A stretch of DNA of 64,000 bases from Streptomyces cinnamoneus (GTDB lineage Bacteria; Actinomycetota; Actinomycetes; Streptomycetales; Streptomycetaceae). Numbering within the stretch: position 1 is the first letter of the stretch; each line of letters begins with the position of its first letter. Made by a program: the position numbers and the translations under genes. The notes under the pieces are model-generated. The model did no database searches. It was not told the DNA's origin and saw only the letters and a list, made by a program, of their open reading frames with translations. Positions 39,578-48,632 of this stretch are shown in pieces. Location of the stretch: contig NZ_BMVB01000001.1 of NCBI RefSeq assembly GCF_014650495.1, forward strand, positions 290,003 through 354,002. The letters are read 5' to 3'.

Positions 39578-41011
39578 TCAGAGGATCGCTCCGGGGGCGT
39601 AGGCGGCCGCCTCCGGGTGACGCTTGGCGATCTCCTCGATCCGGGCGACCACGGAGGCCACCTGGTCACTGGCCGCGCCGGTGAAGGAGAGCTTGTCGGC
39701 CATCAGCGCGTCGAGCCCGGCACGGTCGAGCGGGATGCGCTCGTCGGCGGCCAGCTTGCCGAGCAGCTCGTTGCGCTCGGCGCCCTGCTCGCGCATCGCC
39801 AGCGCCGAGGCCACGGCGTGCTCCTTGATGACCTCGTGGGCGACCTCGCGGCCGACCCCGGCCCGCACCGCGCCCATCAGGACCTTGGTGGTGGCGAGGA
39901 AGGGCAGGTAGCGGTCGAGCTCACGGGCGACGACGGCCGGGAAGGCGCCGAACTCGTCGAGCACGGTCAGGAAGGTCTCCAGCAGGCCGTCGAGCGCGAA
40001 GAACGCGTCCGGCAGGGCCACGCGGCGCACCACCGAGCAGGAGACGTCGCCCTCGTTCCACTGGTCGCCGGCGAGCTCGCCGGTCATGGACGCGTAGCCG
40101 CGCAGGATGACCATCAGGCCGTTGACGCGCTCGCAGGAGCGGGTGTTCATCTTGTGCGGCATGGCGGACGAGCCGACCTGGCCGGGCTTGAACCCCTCGG
40201 TGACCAGCTCGTGGCCGGCCATCAGGCGGATCGTCTTGGCGAGCGAGGAGGGCGCGGCGGCCAGCTGGACCAGCGCGGTGACCACGTCGTAGTCGAGCGA
40301 GCGCGGGTAGACCTGGCCGACGGAGGTGAAGGCGTGGGCGAAGCCCAGGTGGGCCGCGATCCGCTGCTCCAGCTCGTCGAGCTTCGCGGCGTCGCCGCCG
40401 AGCAGGTCGAGCATGTCCTGGGCGGTGCCGACCGGGCCCTTGATGCCGCGCAGCGGGTAGCGGCCGAGCAGCTCCTCGGTGCGGGCGAAGGCGACCAGCA
40501 GCTCGTCGGCGGTGGTGGCGAAGCGCTTGCCGAGCGTGGTGGCCTGCGCGGCGACGTTGTGCGAGCGGCCCGCCATGACGAGCTCGGCGTGGTCGGCCGC
40601 CAGCTTCCCGAGCCGGGTCAGGACGGCGACGACGCGGTCGCGCACCAGCTCCAGGGAGAGCCGGATCTGCAGCTGCTCGACGTTCTCGGTGAGGTCGCGG
40701 GAGGTCATGCCCTTGTGCACGTGCTCGTGGCCGGCGAGGGCGTTGAACTCCTCGATGCGGGCCTTCACGTCGTGCCGGGTGACCTTCTCGCGCTCGGCGA
40801 TCGAAGCCAGGTCGACCTGGTCCAGGACCCGCTCGTAGTCGGCGAGGGCGGCGTCCGGCACCTCGATCCCCAGGTCCTTCTGTGCGCGCAGGACGGCGAG
40901 CCACAGCCGCCGCTCCAGCGTCACCTTGTACTCGGGGGACCACAGCACGGCGAGCTCCGCGGAGGCGTAGCGGCCGGCCAGGACATTGGGGATGCGGGGC
41001 TTTGCAGTCAC
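39578..41011 (-). CDS. purB: Adenylosuccinate lyase
   Basis: This 477-residue enzyme cleaves SAICAR to AICAR and adenylosuccinate to AMP in purine synthesis. The fumarase/aspartase signature GSSAMPHKMN is present (about 290-299). TSRDLTENVEQLQ (catalytic His region HKGMTSRD) and GRSHNVAAQATTLGKR belong to the conserved substrate sites. Length is normal. The ATG at 41011 begins MTAKPRIPNVLAGRYAS, the standard actinobacterial N-terminus. The downstream glycosylase gene appears to start within its last codons, suggesting coupled translation. Confidence 0.97.
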   Translation of the reverse strand: MTAKPRIPNVLAGRYASAELAVLWSPEYKVTLERRLWLAVLRAQKDLGIEVPDAALADYERVLDQVDLASIAEREKVTRHDVKARIEEFNALAGHEHVHKGMTSRDLTENVEQLQIRLSLELVRDRVVAVLTRLGKLAADHAELVMAGRSHNVAAQATTLGKRFATTADELLVAFARTEELLGRYPLRGIKGPVGTAQDMLDLLGGDAAKLDELEQRIAAHLGFAHAFTSVGQVYPRSLDYDVVTALVQLAAAPSSLAKTIRLMAGHELVTEGFKPGQVGSSAMPHKMNTRSCERVNGLMVILRGYASMTGELAGDQWNEGDVSCSVVRRVALPDAFFALDGLLETFLTVLDEFGAFPAVVARELDRYLPFLATTKVLMGAVRAGVGREVAHEVIKEHAVASALAMREQGAERNELLGKLAADERIPLDRAGLDALMADKLSFTGAASDQVASVVARIEEIAKRHPEAAAYAPGAIL

Positions 41012-41084
41012 GTGGCGAAAGTCTACTGGCGGTTCGCGCAGATCCGGACAGCACCCCGGTTTGTGGCTTGCTACGAAAGGTGCG

Positions 41085-41894
41085 CTACGGGAGCGGCGAC
41101 CCGCCCCCGGGCAGCGGGAGCGGCTCGTAGGGCAGCAGCTCGGCCCGCTTGGGCGGACGCCCGTCCCCCGAGGAGCGGCCCGTCAGGCGGCGGCCGATCC
41201 AGGGGGCCAGGTGCTCACGGGCGAAGCGCAGGTCCGAGGTGCGGCGGGCGGCCCAGCCGGGACGCACGAACGGGGGCAGCGGCTCGCGCCAGTCGGACTC
41301 CGGCGCGTGGCCGAGCGCCTGCCAGACCGCCTCGGCCACCCGGCGGTGGCCCTCGGCGTTCAGGTGCAGCCGGTCCTCGGCCCACAGCCGGGAGTCGCCC
41401 AGGGCCTCGGAGGAGAACAGGTCGACGACCACGGCGTCGTGCCGCTCGGCCAGCTCGTCGATGAAGCCGAAGAGCTGCTCCATGCGGGGCCGGAAGCGCT
41501 CCAGGACCGGGCCGCGCCGGCCGGGGCTGCGCATCAGCACCAGTTGCCGGCAGCTCGGGGCCAGCAGGTCCGCCGCCTGCGCGAGCCGTGCGCACACCAG
41601 GTCCACGTCGCACTGCGGCCGCAGTACGTCGTTGAGCCCGCCCACGAGCGTCACCAGGTCCGCGCCCATGGCGGCGGCCGGCGCGGCCTGCTCGTCGGCG
41701 ATCTGGCCGATCAGCTTGCCGCGCACCGCGAGGTTCGCATACCGGAAGCCGGACGTCCGGGCGGCGAGGCGGGCGGCGAGGAGGTCGGCCCAGCCGCGGT
41801 AGGAGCCGTCCGGCAGGCCGTCGGACATGCCCTCGGTGAAGGAGTCGCCGACGGCGACGAAACTGGTGTGCGTGTACGTGGCATTCATCGGCAT
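41085..41894 (-). CDS. SGNH/GDSL hydrolase family protein
   Basis: This 269-residue SGNH esterase/lipase shows block I FVAVGDSFTEGMSDGLP (catalytic Ser), block II Gly in NLAVRGKLIGQIADEQ, block III Asn in TLVGGLNDVLRP, and block V DRLHLNAEGHRRVA (catalytic Asp and His). No signal peptide is present, so it should be cytoplasmic. The C-terminal Pro/Arg-rich tail of about 60 residues is typical of Streptomyces versions. The ATG at 41894 is used, and the second Met two residues on is equally possible. Substrate unknown. Confidence 0.92.
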   Translation of the reverse strand: MPMNATYTHTSFVAVGDSFTEGMSDGLPDGSYRGWADLLAARLAARTSGFRYANLAVRGKLIGQIADEQAAPAAAMGADLVTLVGGLNDVLRPQCDVDLVCARLAQAADLLAPSCRQLVLMRSPGRRGPVLERFRPRMEQLFGFIDELAERHDAVVVDLFSSEALGDSRLWAEDRLHLNAEGHRRVAEAVWQALGHAPESDWREPLPPFVRPGWAARRTSDLRFAREHLAPWIGRRLTGRSSGDGRPPKRAELLPYEPLPLPGGGSPLP

Positions 41895-41952
41895 GGCGCC
41901 GTGATCCTACCGCCGCCGTCCCCGGGCCGGGGGCACCGGCCCGGGGAGGGGA

Positions 41953-42966
41953 TCACTGCCGCAGGCCGACCAGCTGGCGCAGGACGTCCTCCAGGGTGAC
42001 CAGGCCGGCCAGGCGGCTGTCCTCGCCGATGACCGCGGCCAGGTGGGCGCCGGTGCGGCCCATTGCCCCGATCACGTCGTCCAGCGGGGTGTCGGCCCGC
42101 ACCCGGGCGATCGGGCGCATCCGGCGCAGCGGGAAGGGCGTCTCCCGCGAGGTGGCGTCGAGGGCGTCCTTGACGTGCAGGTAGCCCAGGATGCGCCCGG
42201 CGTCGTCGAGTACCGGGAAGCGGGAGAAGCCGGTGGAGGCGGCGAGCCGTTCCAGTTCGTCGGGGGTCACCCCGAAGCGGGCGGCGACCACGCGCTCGAT
42301 GGGCAGCACCACGTCCTCGACCGGGCGCTTGCCCAGGCCGAGCGCGTCGCGCAGCCGGGCGGTGGCCCGCTCGTCCAGCAGGCCGGCCTCGCTGGAGTCG
42401 GCGACCATGCGGGCGAGCTGGTCGTCCGAGAAGACCGCCGCCACCTCGTCCTTCGGCTCGACCCGCAGCAGCTTCAGCACGCCGTTGGCCAGCCGGTTGA
42501 TCGCGAAGACGAACGGGCGCAGGGCGCGCGCCAGCGTCACCAGCGGCGGGCCGAGCAGCAGGGCGGTGCGCACCGGCTCGGCGAGGGCGACGTTCTTCGG
42601 CACCATCTCGCCGAAGAGCATGTGCAGGTACGTCGCGACGGACAGCGCGATCACGAACGACACCGGGTGGACCAGCCCCTGCGGCAGGCCCACGGCGTGG
42701 AAGAGCGGCTCCAGCAGGTCGGCGATGGCCGGCTCGGCGACCACGCCCAGCACCAGCGTGCACAGGGTGATGCCGAGCTGTGCCGCGGCCATCAGTGCCG
42801 AGATGTGCCGCAGGCCCCACAGCACGCTGCGGGCGCGCCGGTCGCCGGCGTCCGCGTACGGCTCGATCTGGCCGCGGCGCACGGAGATCATGCCGAATTC
42901 CGCGCCCACGAAGAAGGCGTTGGCGACCAGCGTCGCGAGCCCGATCAGCAGCTGGACCGCGGTCAT
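41953..42966 (-). CDS. CNNM/CBS-domain membrane protein (hemolysin-family)
   Basis: This 337-residue protein has an N-terminal DUF21 (CNNM) transmembrane region of about 190 residues (NAFFVGAEFGMISVRRGQIE, AAAQLGITLCTLVLG, FGEMVPKNVALAEP). Two CBS domains follow, the second ending HLAAVIGEDSRLAGLVTLEDVLRQLVG. The family is linked to Mg2+/Co2+ efflux or homeostasis. It lacks the C-terminal CorC_HlyC domain that its upstream neighbour has. Its ATG overlaps that gene's stop by four bases, so the two probably form a heteromeric pair. Confidence 0.92.
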   Translation of the reverse strand: MTAVQLLIGLATLVANAFFVGAEFGMISVRRGQIEPYADAGDRRARSVLWGLRHISALMAAAQLGITLCTLVLGVVAEPAIADLLEPLFHAVGLPQGLVHPVSFVIALSVATYLHMLFGEMVPKNVALAEPVRTALLLGPPLVTLARALRPFVFAINRLANGVLKLLRVEPKDEVAAVFSDDQLARMVADSSEAGLLDERATARLRDALGLGKRPVEDVVLPIERVVAARFGVTPDELERLAASTGFSRFPVLDDAGRILGYLHVKDALDATSRETPFPLRRMRPIARVRADTPLDDVIGAMGRTGAHLAAVIGEDSRLAGLVTLEDVLRQLVGLRQ

Positions 42967-44312
42967 CGGCCGGCCTCCTCATCGGGGCGGGCGCCGTCGG
43001 CGCCGGGCGCCGCGGGGGCCGTGAGCAGCACCCGGGCCGCGCGCCGCCCGCCGGCGTCGGTGACCTCGATGCGCCAGCCGGCGACCTCGACGGCGTCGCC
43101 CTCGACGGGGATGCGGCCGAGGGCGGTGGCCACCAGGCCGGCCAGGGTCTCGTACGGGCCGTCCGGCGCCCGCAGCCCGATGTGCTCCAGCTGGTCGGTG
43201 CGGGCGGCGCCGTCCGCGTCGTACTGCTTGCGGCCCTCGGCGTCCGTGCCGGCCGGTGCCAGGTCGGGCAGCTCGTGCGGGTCGTGTTCGTCGCGGACCT
43301 CGCCGACGACCTCCTCGATGATGTCCTCCAGGGTGACGACGCCGGCCGTGCCGCCGTACTCGTCGATGACGACGGCCATGCTGCGCTTGGCGGAGAAGCG
43401 GTCCAGCAGCCGGTCGACGGTCAGCGACTCCGGGACGAGCATCGGCTGGCGCAACAGCGTGGTGACGGGCCGGTGGAGGCGCTGGTCGGCGGGTATGGTC
43501 AGGACGTCCTTGATGTGGGCGATGCCGATGACCGTGTCCAGGCTGCCGCGGTAGACGGGGAAGCGGGACAGGCCCGTGGCCCGGGTGGCGTTCGCGACGT
43601 CCTCGGCCGTGGCCCGGGCGTCGAGCGCGATGACCTGCACGCGGGGGGTCATGACGTTCTCGGCCGTGAGGCCGGCGAGGTTGAGCGTCCGCACGAACAG
43701 CTCGGCGGTGTCCGCCTCCAGCGCGCCCTCCTTGGCGGAGTGGCGGGCCAGCGCGGCGAGCTCCTGGGGGCCGCGCGCGGTGGCCAGCTCCTCCGCCGGC
43801 TCCAGGCCCATGCGGCGCACCATGTGGTTGGCGCTGTTGTTCAGATGGCGGATCAGCGGGCGGAAGGCCGCGCTGAACGCCCGCTGCGGGCCGGCGACCT
43901 TCTTCGCCACCGCCAGCGGGCGGGAGATCGCCCAGTTCTTGGGGACGAGCTCGCCGACGACCATGAGGACGACCGTGGAGAGCACGGTGCCCAGGATCAG
44001 GGCCGTGGAGGAGGCGGCCGAGGGCGGCAGGCCGAGGGCCTCGGCGGGACCCGCCAGCAGCGCCGCGATGGACGGCTTGGAGATCATGCCGATGATCAGG
44101 CCGGTGACGGTGATGCCGAGCTGGGCCCCGGAGAGCTGGAAGGTCAGGCTCCGCACGGCCTTGAGGGCGCCTTCCGCGCCGCGCTCGCCGCTGTCGACCG
44201 CCCGTTCGAGCTCGGCGCGCTCGACGGTGGTGAGGGAGAACTCCGCAGCGACGAACACGGCACAGGCGAGCGTCAGCAGCAGGGCCAGCACCAGGAGGAG
44301 GACTTCGGTCAT
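42963..44312 (-). CDS. CNNM/CBS/CorC-domain membrane protein (hemolysin-family)
   Basis: This 449-residue protein has a DUF21 membrane region (VFVAAEFSLTTVERAELE, SGAQLGITVTGLIIGM, VGELVPKNWAISRP), two CBS domains (the second with AVVIDEYGGTAGVVTLEDIIEEVVGE), and a C-terminal CorC_HlyC domain ending IEVTDAGGRRAARVLLT. The GxAGVVTLEDI stretch is a family signature. The role is probably divalent-cation transport or its regulation. It is the first gene of the pair with the 337-residue paralogue. The start ATG at 44312 is preceded by GGAGGTGAACCG. The 203 bases upstream hold no gene. Confidence 0.93.
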   Translation of the reverse strand: MTEVLLLVLALLLTLACAVFVAAEFSLTTVERAELERAVDSGERGAEGALKAVRSLTFQLSGAQLGITVTGLIIGMISKPSIAALLAGPAEALGLPPSAASSTALILGTVLSTVVLMVVGELVPKNWAISRPLAVAKKVAGPQRAFSAAFRPLIRHLNNSANHMVRRMGLEPAEELATARGPQELAALARHSAKEGALEADTAELFVRTLNLAGLTAENVMTPRVQVIALDARATAEDVANATRATGLSRFPVYRGSLDTVIGIAHIKDVLTIPADQRLHRPVTTLLRQPMLVPESLTVDRLLDRFSAKRSMAVVIDEYGGTAGVVTLEDIIEEVVGEVRDEHDPHELPDLAPAGTDAEGRKQYDADGAARTDQLEHIGLRAPDGPYETLAGLVATALGRIPVEGDAVEVAGWRIEVTDAGGRRAARVLLTAPAAPGADGARPDEEAGR

Positions 44313-44515
44313 CGGTTCACCTCCGTCCCATGATCGGGCAGGGACGGAAGGACCGCGCGATGTCGGCTCCGGGGACTACTGGGAGGCTCGCCCATGGACG
44401 GACGCTCACACCTTTCACTGAGGTTCTCGAAGGCCCGGGTCATCGGACCGTGTGCCCATCCAGGGTAAAGGACGGGCAAAGTGAAGGGCGGGTCGGCTCC
44501 GCGGGCCCCGGTGGA

Positions 44516-45394
44516 TCAGCTCCGGAGCTCCTCGATCACCGGGGCGAACGCGTCCATGAAGGGTTCCAGGACCGTGAAGTAGGTGAAGCCGTAGCGCTCG
44601 CGGTGGCCGCGCACGCGTTCGGCGATCTCCCGCACGGTGCCCATCAGCACGGCCGGGTGCTCCAGCAGCTCCTCCGCCGGGAAGTCCGGGGCGAGGGCGC
44701 CGAGCTCGTGCGCCCTGGCGGGGCCGTCGTCGCCGACCTCCACCCGCTGCACCAGGTAGTTCAGCTCGGCGGGCGTGCTGCGGCCGGCCGCGAAGCCGCG
44801 GTAGGCCGCCACGCGCTCCTCCAGTGCGGCCGGGCTGATGAGGCGCAGCGAGTCGTCGGGCCCCGTCTGCGCCCCGGTGAAGGCGGCGATGTCCGCGTGG
44901 CGCGCCGTCAGCCGCAGCACGCGGTTGCCGTTCCCGCCGAGCAGCAGCGGGGGACGGGGCGACTGTGCGGTCGCCGGCCGGTGCTCCGGGTCGCCCAGCA
45001 GGCGGTCGAGCTCGGTGATCGTGCGCTCCAGGTGGTCGACCCGCTCGCGGGGCGAGCCGAACGGCAGGCCGGCGCTGTCGTGCTCGGCCCTGGCGTAGCC
45101 GGTGCCCAGCCCCAGCTCCAGCCTGCCGCCGGTCAGCTGGTCGGTGGAGGCCACCTCGCGGGCGAGCAGCGCCGGGTTCCAGAACCCGGCGTTGAGCACG
45201 AACGTGCCCACCCGCGGCCGCTCGGTGGCCTCCGCGGCGGCCACCAGCGAGGGGAACGGGGCGGGCATGCCGAGGTGATCGGGCACGAGGATGACGTCGT
45301 AGCCCATCGCCTCGGCCTTGCGGCACTTGGTGCGCCATTCGGCGGACGTGCCGGTGTCGAGCATGTTGACGGCGAAACGGAACGGACGGGACAT
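44516..45394 (-). CDS. LLM-class F420-dependent oxidoreductase
   Basis: This 292-residue luciferase-like TIM-barrel oxidoreductase has the N-terminal FRFAVNMLDTGT, VPDHLGMPAPFPSLVAAAE and GTFVLNAGFWNPALLARE, then STDQLTGGRLELGLGTGYAR, as in F420-dependent enzymes of actinobacteria (TIGR03621-like). The C-terminal half carries GGNGNRVLRLTARHADIAAF. F420 rather than FMN is inferred from those motifs. ATG 45394 has AGGGGG upstream, and an extension to 45463 is unsupported. No operon partner is evident. Substrate unknown. Confidence 0.9.
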   Translation of the reverse strand: MSRPFRFAVNMLDTGTSAEWRTKCRKAEAMGYDVILVPDHLGMPAPFPSLVAAAEATERPRVGTFVLNAGFWNPALLAREVASTDQLTGGRLELGLGTGYARAEHDSAGLPFGSPRERVDHLERTITELDRLLGDPEHRPATAQSPRPPLLLGGNGNRVLRLTARHADIAAFTGAQTGPDDSLRLISPAALEERVAAYRGFAAGRSTPAELNYLVQRVEVGDDGPARAHELGALAPDFPAEELLEHPAVLMGTVREIAERVRGHRERYGFTYFTVLEPFMDAFAPVIEELRS

Positions 45395-45532
45395 GGCAAA
45401 CCCCCTGGAGCGTCGTTGATGATCAACGTACCGGAGGCTGGCTCCGTTTATCCGCGGGTGCACTCGTCCGTGAGGGAACTCACCCGTCCGAAGCCGTCCG
45501 AGGCGGTCCGGGGCGTCCTGGGCCGTCGGGGC

Positions 45533-46213
45533 TCACGGCCCCGGCTCGGCCGGCCGCCGCGCCACCCCCAGCACGCACGGCGAGGACGGCACGGGCACCC
45601 TGGTGCGCGGCACCTGCAGCCGCCGGTAGTCACCCATCTCGAAGCCGGCCGCCTCGATGGACGCCAGCGGATCGCGGGCCGTGTGACAGCCGCCGAACAG
45701 CAGCGGCCACACCGTGCGGTCCAGCGACCGCTGCACCTGCGCCAGCACCCGCCCCTGCGCGATGCCGTGCTCGAAGAACCGCAGCTCACCGCCCGGCTTC
45801 AGCACCCGCCGCAGCTCCGCCAGCGAGCGCCGCACGTCCCGCACCGAGCACAGCACCAAGGACACCACGGCCGCGTCGAACGCCTCGCTCTTGACCGGCA
45901 GTGCCTCGGCGGCGCCCGGGACCACGTCCACCGGCACCCCCGCCCGGACCGCCGCCTCCACCGCCAGCCGCCGCAGCCGCCGCTCCGGCTCGATGGCCAC
46001 CACCTCCGAGACGGTGCCGGGGTAGTGGGGGAAGTTCAGCCCGTTGCCGGCGCCGATCTCGATGACGCGTCCGGACAGGCCGGTCAGCAGCGCCTGCCGG
46101 TGGGCCCCGACGCCGGCGCGCTCGTCCATGACCGGGCTCAGCCTCGCGTAGACGCGGGCGAAGAGCGGGTGGTGCACCACGTCGTGCGGCGTTCTGGTGC
46201 TGCGGAACGGCAT
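45533..46213 (-). CDS. Class I SAM-dependent methyltransferase (UbiE-like)
   Basis: This 226-residue methyltransferase has motif I VIEIGAGNGLNFPHYP (about 50-65), the acidic ribose-binding residue in VVAIEPERRLR, DAAVVSLVLCSVRD as motif II, and LRRVLKPGGELRFFEHG as motif III. The last is typical of Methyltransf_11/UbiE-like enzymes that modify small molecules. Residues near the end (PRTRVPVPSSPCVLGVARRP) form a final strand. It is not clearly linked to its neighbours. The ATG at 46213 follows AAGGGG. Substrate unknown. Confidence 0.88.
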   Translation of the reverse strand: MPFRSTRTPHDVVHHPLFARVYARLSPVMDERAGVGAHRQALLTGLSGRVIEIGAGNGLNFPHYPGTVSEVVAIEPERRLRRLAVEAAVRAGVPVDVVPGAAEALPVKSEAFDAAVVSLVLCSVRDVRRSLAELRRVLKPGGELRFFEHGIAQGRVLAQVQRSLDRTVWPLLFGGCHTARDPLASIEAAGFEMGDYRRLQVPRTRVPVPSSPCVLGVARRPAEPGP

Positions 46214-46297
46214 GTCATACCCCTTCCCGGGGCCGGGAATACGACGGCTACGTCGATTCTTCCCAGGGACGGGGCTTCCCTCCCCTGCCCTCCCGGA

Positions 46298-47011
46298 TCA
46301 GCGCAGCGCCCCGCAGGGCACCGCACCGTCCCAGGTGCCGCCCAGCTCCGGCGTCAGCCAGGACCGCGCCGCCTCGCGGAAGGTCTGCCCAGGCATCGCA
46401 CCCGCCCCCTCCGGCACCGCGCCCAGCAGTCCCACCCCGGCCACCTCCGGCAGGTCGGACAGGTTGCAGCGCATGGCCAGGTCCGGTTCGGCCGGCCAGC
46501 TGCCGATGACGACGCCCGTGCAGTGCAGCCCCCGCGAGCGCAGCGCCTCGGCGGTGAGCTCGGTGGTGTTGAGCGTGCCCAGACCCGCCTGGGCGACGAT
46601 AAGCACCGGCGCGTCCAGCAGCCCGGCCACGTCCGCGAGCGTCGCACCGGCGTCGTCCAGACGGACCAGCAGCCCGCCCGCGCCCTCGACCAGCACCAGG
46701 TCGTGGGAGGCGGCCAGCTCGGCCGCCGCCCGTGCGATCTCCTGCGGCGACACGGGCGCCAGGCCCGCCCGCCGGGCGGCCGTCGCGGGCGCCAAGGGCT
46801 CGGGGAAACGGGCCAGTTCCACACCGGTCACGGGCCCCGCGAGCCGCAACACCTCCGCGACGTCCCCCACCTCGCCCGGGCCGACCCCGGTCTGGGTGGG
46901 CTTGAGCACCGCCACCGAACGTCCGGCGGCCAGCGCCGCCGCCGCTACGGCGGCCGTCACCACGGTCTTGCCGACCTCCGTGCCCGTCCCCGTGACGACC
47001 ATGACCGACAT
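46298..47011 (-). CDS. bioD: Dethiobiotin synthetase
   Basis: This 237-residue ATP-dependent carboxylase makes dethiobiotin from 7,8-diaminopelargonate and CO2. The P-loop [11 protein letters not shown] is at residues 8-18, KPTQTGV holds the catalytic Lys region, and [11 protein letters not shown] is the second nucleotide motif. The start [15 protein letters not shown] at 47011 is canonical, with GGAGG and GGAGC ahead. It is the third biotin gene on this strand. A 232-bp inverted-repeat element sits between it and bioA and could disturb cotranscription. Confidence 0.96.
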   Translation of the reverse strand: MSVMVVTGTGTEVGKTVVTAAVAAAALAAGRSVAVLKPTQTGVGPGEVGDVAEVLRLAGPVTGVELARFPEPLAPATAARRAGLAPVSPQEIARAAAELAASHDLVLVEGAGGLLVRLDDAGATLADVAGLLDAPVLIVAQAGLGTLNTTELTAEALRSRGLHCTGVVIGSWPAEPDLAMRCNLSDLPEVAGVGLLGAVPEGAGAMPGQTFREAARSWLTPELGGTWDGAVPCGALR

Positions 47012-47099
47012 GATTCCGCTCCCTCCACCAGGGCGCCGGCCGCACGCGCGGCACGGCGCCGGTCCTGCGCCGCCCGCCGTGTGCGGACGGCGTTCCGTC

Positions 47100-47331
47100 C
47101 TAGGCCGTGTCCGCAAAGTCCCGCCTGGCCCGCGACTCCCCCAGCTACCGCTGGGAGGCGCCCCCAGCACGCACGCTCGCTGCGTTGTCGGGGTCGCCCG
47201 AGTACGCCCAGTACGAGGACGACCCTCCGCCTTGCGATCTCCCCCAGCTACCGCTGGGAGGTGCCCCCAGCACCAGACGCCGCGGGCCACGCCCTTCGGG
47301 CGTACGGCGCTACTTTGCGGACACGGCCTAG
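47100..47331. mobile_element. 232-bp MITE-like element with perfect 20-bp terminal inverted repeats
   Basis: CTAGGCCGTGTCCGCAAAGT at 47100-47119 is repeated exactly, inverted, at 47312-47331. Inside are two 35-bp direct repeats (47136-47170 and 47239-47273) with one mismatch, each containing the hairpin CCCAGC-TACC-GCTGGG. The element has no coding sequence. Its outermost CTAG could be a target duplication or part of the repeat. The bioA stop codon (complement of 47328-47330) lies inside the right repeat. Similar short elements occur between genes in many Streptomyces (from memory). Confidence 0.8.
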
Positions 47332-48632
47332 CCCTCGCGGGCGACGGCGCGCACCGCCGCACAGATCCGGGCGAGGTCCTCGTCGCCCGTGACGTAGGGC
47401 GGCATGGTGTAGACGAGGTCGCGGAACGGCCGCAGCCACACTCCCTCGCGCACCGCCGCCCGGGTCGCCGCCGCCATGTCCACCTCGTGATCGAGCTGGA
47501 CGACGCCGATCGCGCCGAGCACCCGTACGTCCCGGACTCCCGGGTACTGCGCCGCCTCGGCCAGACCGTCGAGCAGGCCCGCCCCGATCCGCTTGACCTC
47601 CGCCTGCCAGTCCTGGGACAGCAGCAGGTCGAGGGACGCGCAGGCGATGGCCGCCGCCAGCGGGTTGGCCATGAACGTCGGGCCGTGCGCGAGCACCGGG
47701 ACCTCGCCCCGGGAAATGCCCTCCGCCACCCGTGTCGTGCACAGCGTCGCCGCCATCGTCAGATAGCCGCCGGTGAGCGCCTTGCCGAGACACAGCACAT
47801 CGGGGGTGACCCCCGCGTGATCCGCCGCGAAGAGCGCGCCCGTACGGCCGAAACCGGTGGCGATCTCGTCGAGGATCAGCAGCACGTCGTGCTCGTCGCA
47901 CGCCTCGCGCAGCATCCGCAGGTGGCCGGGGGAGTGGAAGCGCATCCCGCCCGCGTTCTGCACCACGGGCTCGACGATCACCGCGGCCAGCTCGTCGGCG
48001 TGCCGCGCGATCAGCTCCCGCACGTGTGCCGCGTACGCCGGATCGACCTCGGCGTCGAAGCCGGTCGGCGGCGCGTCCGCGAAGATCTGCTCGGGCAGCG
48101 CACCGGACCACAGTGCGTGCATGCCGCCGTCCGGGTCGCACACCGACATCGGCTGCCAGGTGTCGCCGTGATAGCCGCCGCGCCAGGTCAACAGGCGCTG
48201 CTTGCGCGGTTTTCCGGCCGACCGCCAGTACTGGAGGCACATCTTCAGGGCGACCTCGACCGACACCGAGCCGGAGTCGGAGAAGAAGACGTGTTCGAGC
48301 CCCTCGGGCGTGATCTCCACCAGCTTGGCGGCCAGCCGCACGGCGGGCTCGTGGGTGAGCCCGCCGAACATCACATGGCTCATCCGCTCCAGCTGGGCGT
48401 GGGCCGCGGCGTTGAGCACCGGGTGGTTGTAGCCGTGGATCGCCGACCACCAGGACGACATGCCGTCGACCAGCTCGCCGACGCCGTCGACCGGTTCGGC
48501 CAGCCGCAGCCTGACCCCGGACGCGGACTCGACCACCAGCGGATCGACCCGGCCGGGCATCGGACCGTACGGATGCCACACGTGCTGCTTGTCCAGGGCG
48601 AGCAGGTCACTCGCGGTGAGCGGCTCAGGCAT
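47328..48632 (-). CDS. bioA: Adenosylmethionine-8-amino-7-oxononanoate aminotransferase
   Basis: This 434-residue PLP aminotransferase converts KAPA to diaminopelargonate with SAM as amino donor. Motifs present: HVWHPYGPM near the N-terminus, [39 protein letters not shown], and the PLP Lys in [11 protein letters not shown]. The ATG at 48632 overlaps the bioB end by eight bases, so expression is coupled to bioB. The TAG stop falls within the terminal repeat of the adjacent MITE-like element, so that element supplies or closely borders the natural C-terminus (EG). Confidence 0.96.
   Translation of the reverse strand: MPEPLTASDLLALDKQHVWHPYGPMPGRVDPLVVESASGVRLRLAEPVDGVGELVDGMSSWWSAIHGYNHPVLNAAAHAQLERMSHVMFGGLTHEPAVRLAAKLVEITPEGLEHVFFSDSGSVSVEVALKMCLQYWRSAGKPRKQRLLTWRGGYHGDTWQPMSVCDPDGGMHALWSGALPEQIFADAPPTGFDAEVDPAYAAHVRELIARHADELAAVIVEPVVQNAGGMRFHSPGHLRMLREACDEHDVLLILDEIATGFGRTGALFAADHAGVTPDVLCLGKALTGGYLTMAATLCTTRVAEGISRGEVPVLAHGPTFMANPLAAAIACASLDLLLSQDWQAEVKRIGAGLLDGLAEAAQYPGVRDVRVLGAIGVVQLDHEVDMAAATRAAVREGVWLRPFRDLVYTMPPYVTGDEDLARICAAVRAVAREG

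Noticed and set aside
30839..44475. Shared word GGGTAAAGGAC near 30839 and 44464 as a common regulator site
   Set aside because: Two copies of an 11-base word in the window, with no symmetry and unrelated genes, are too weak to claim a site.
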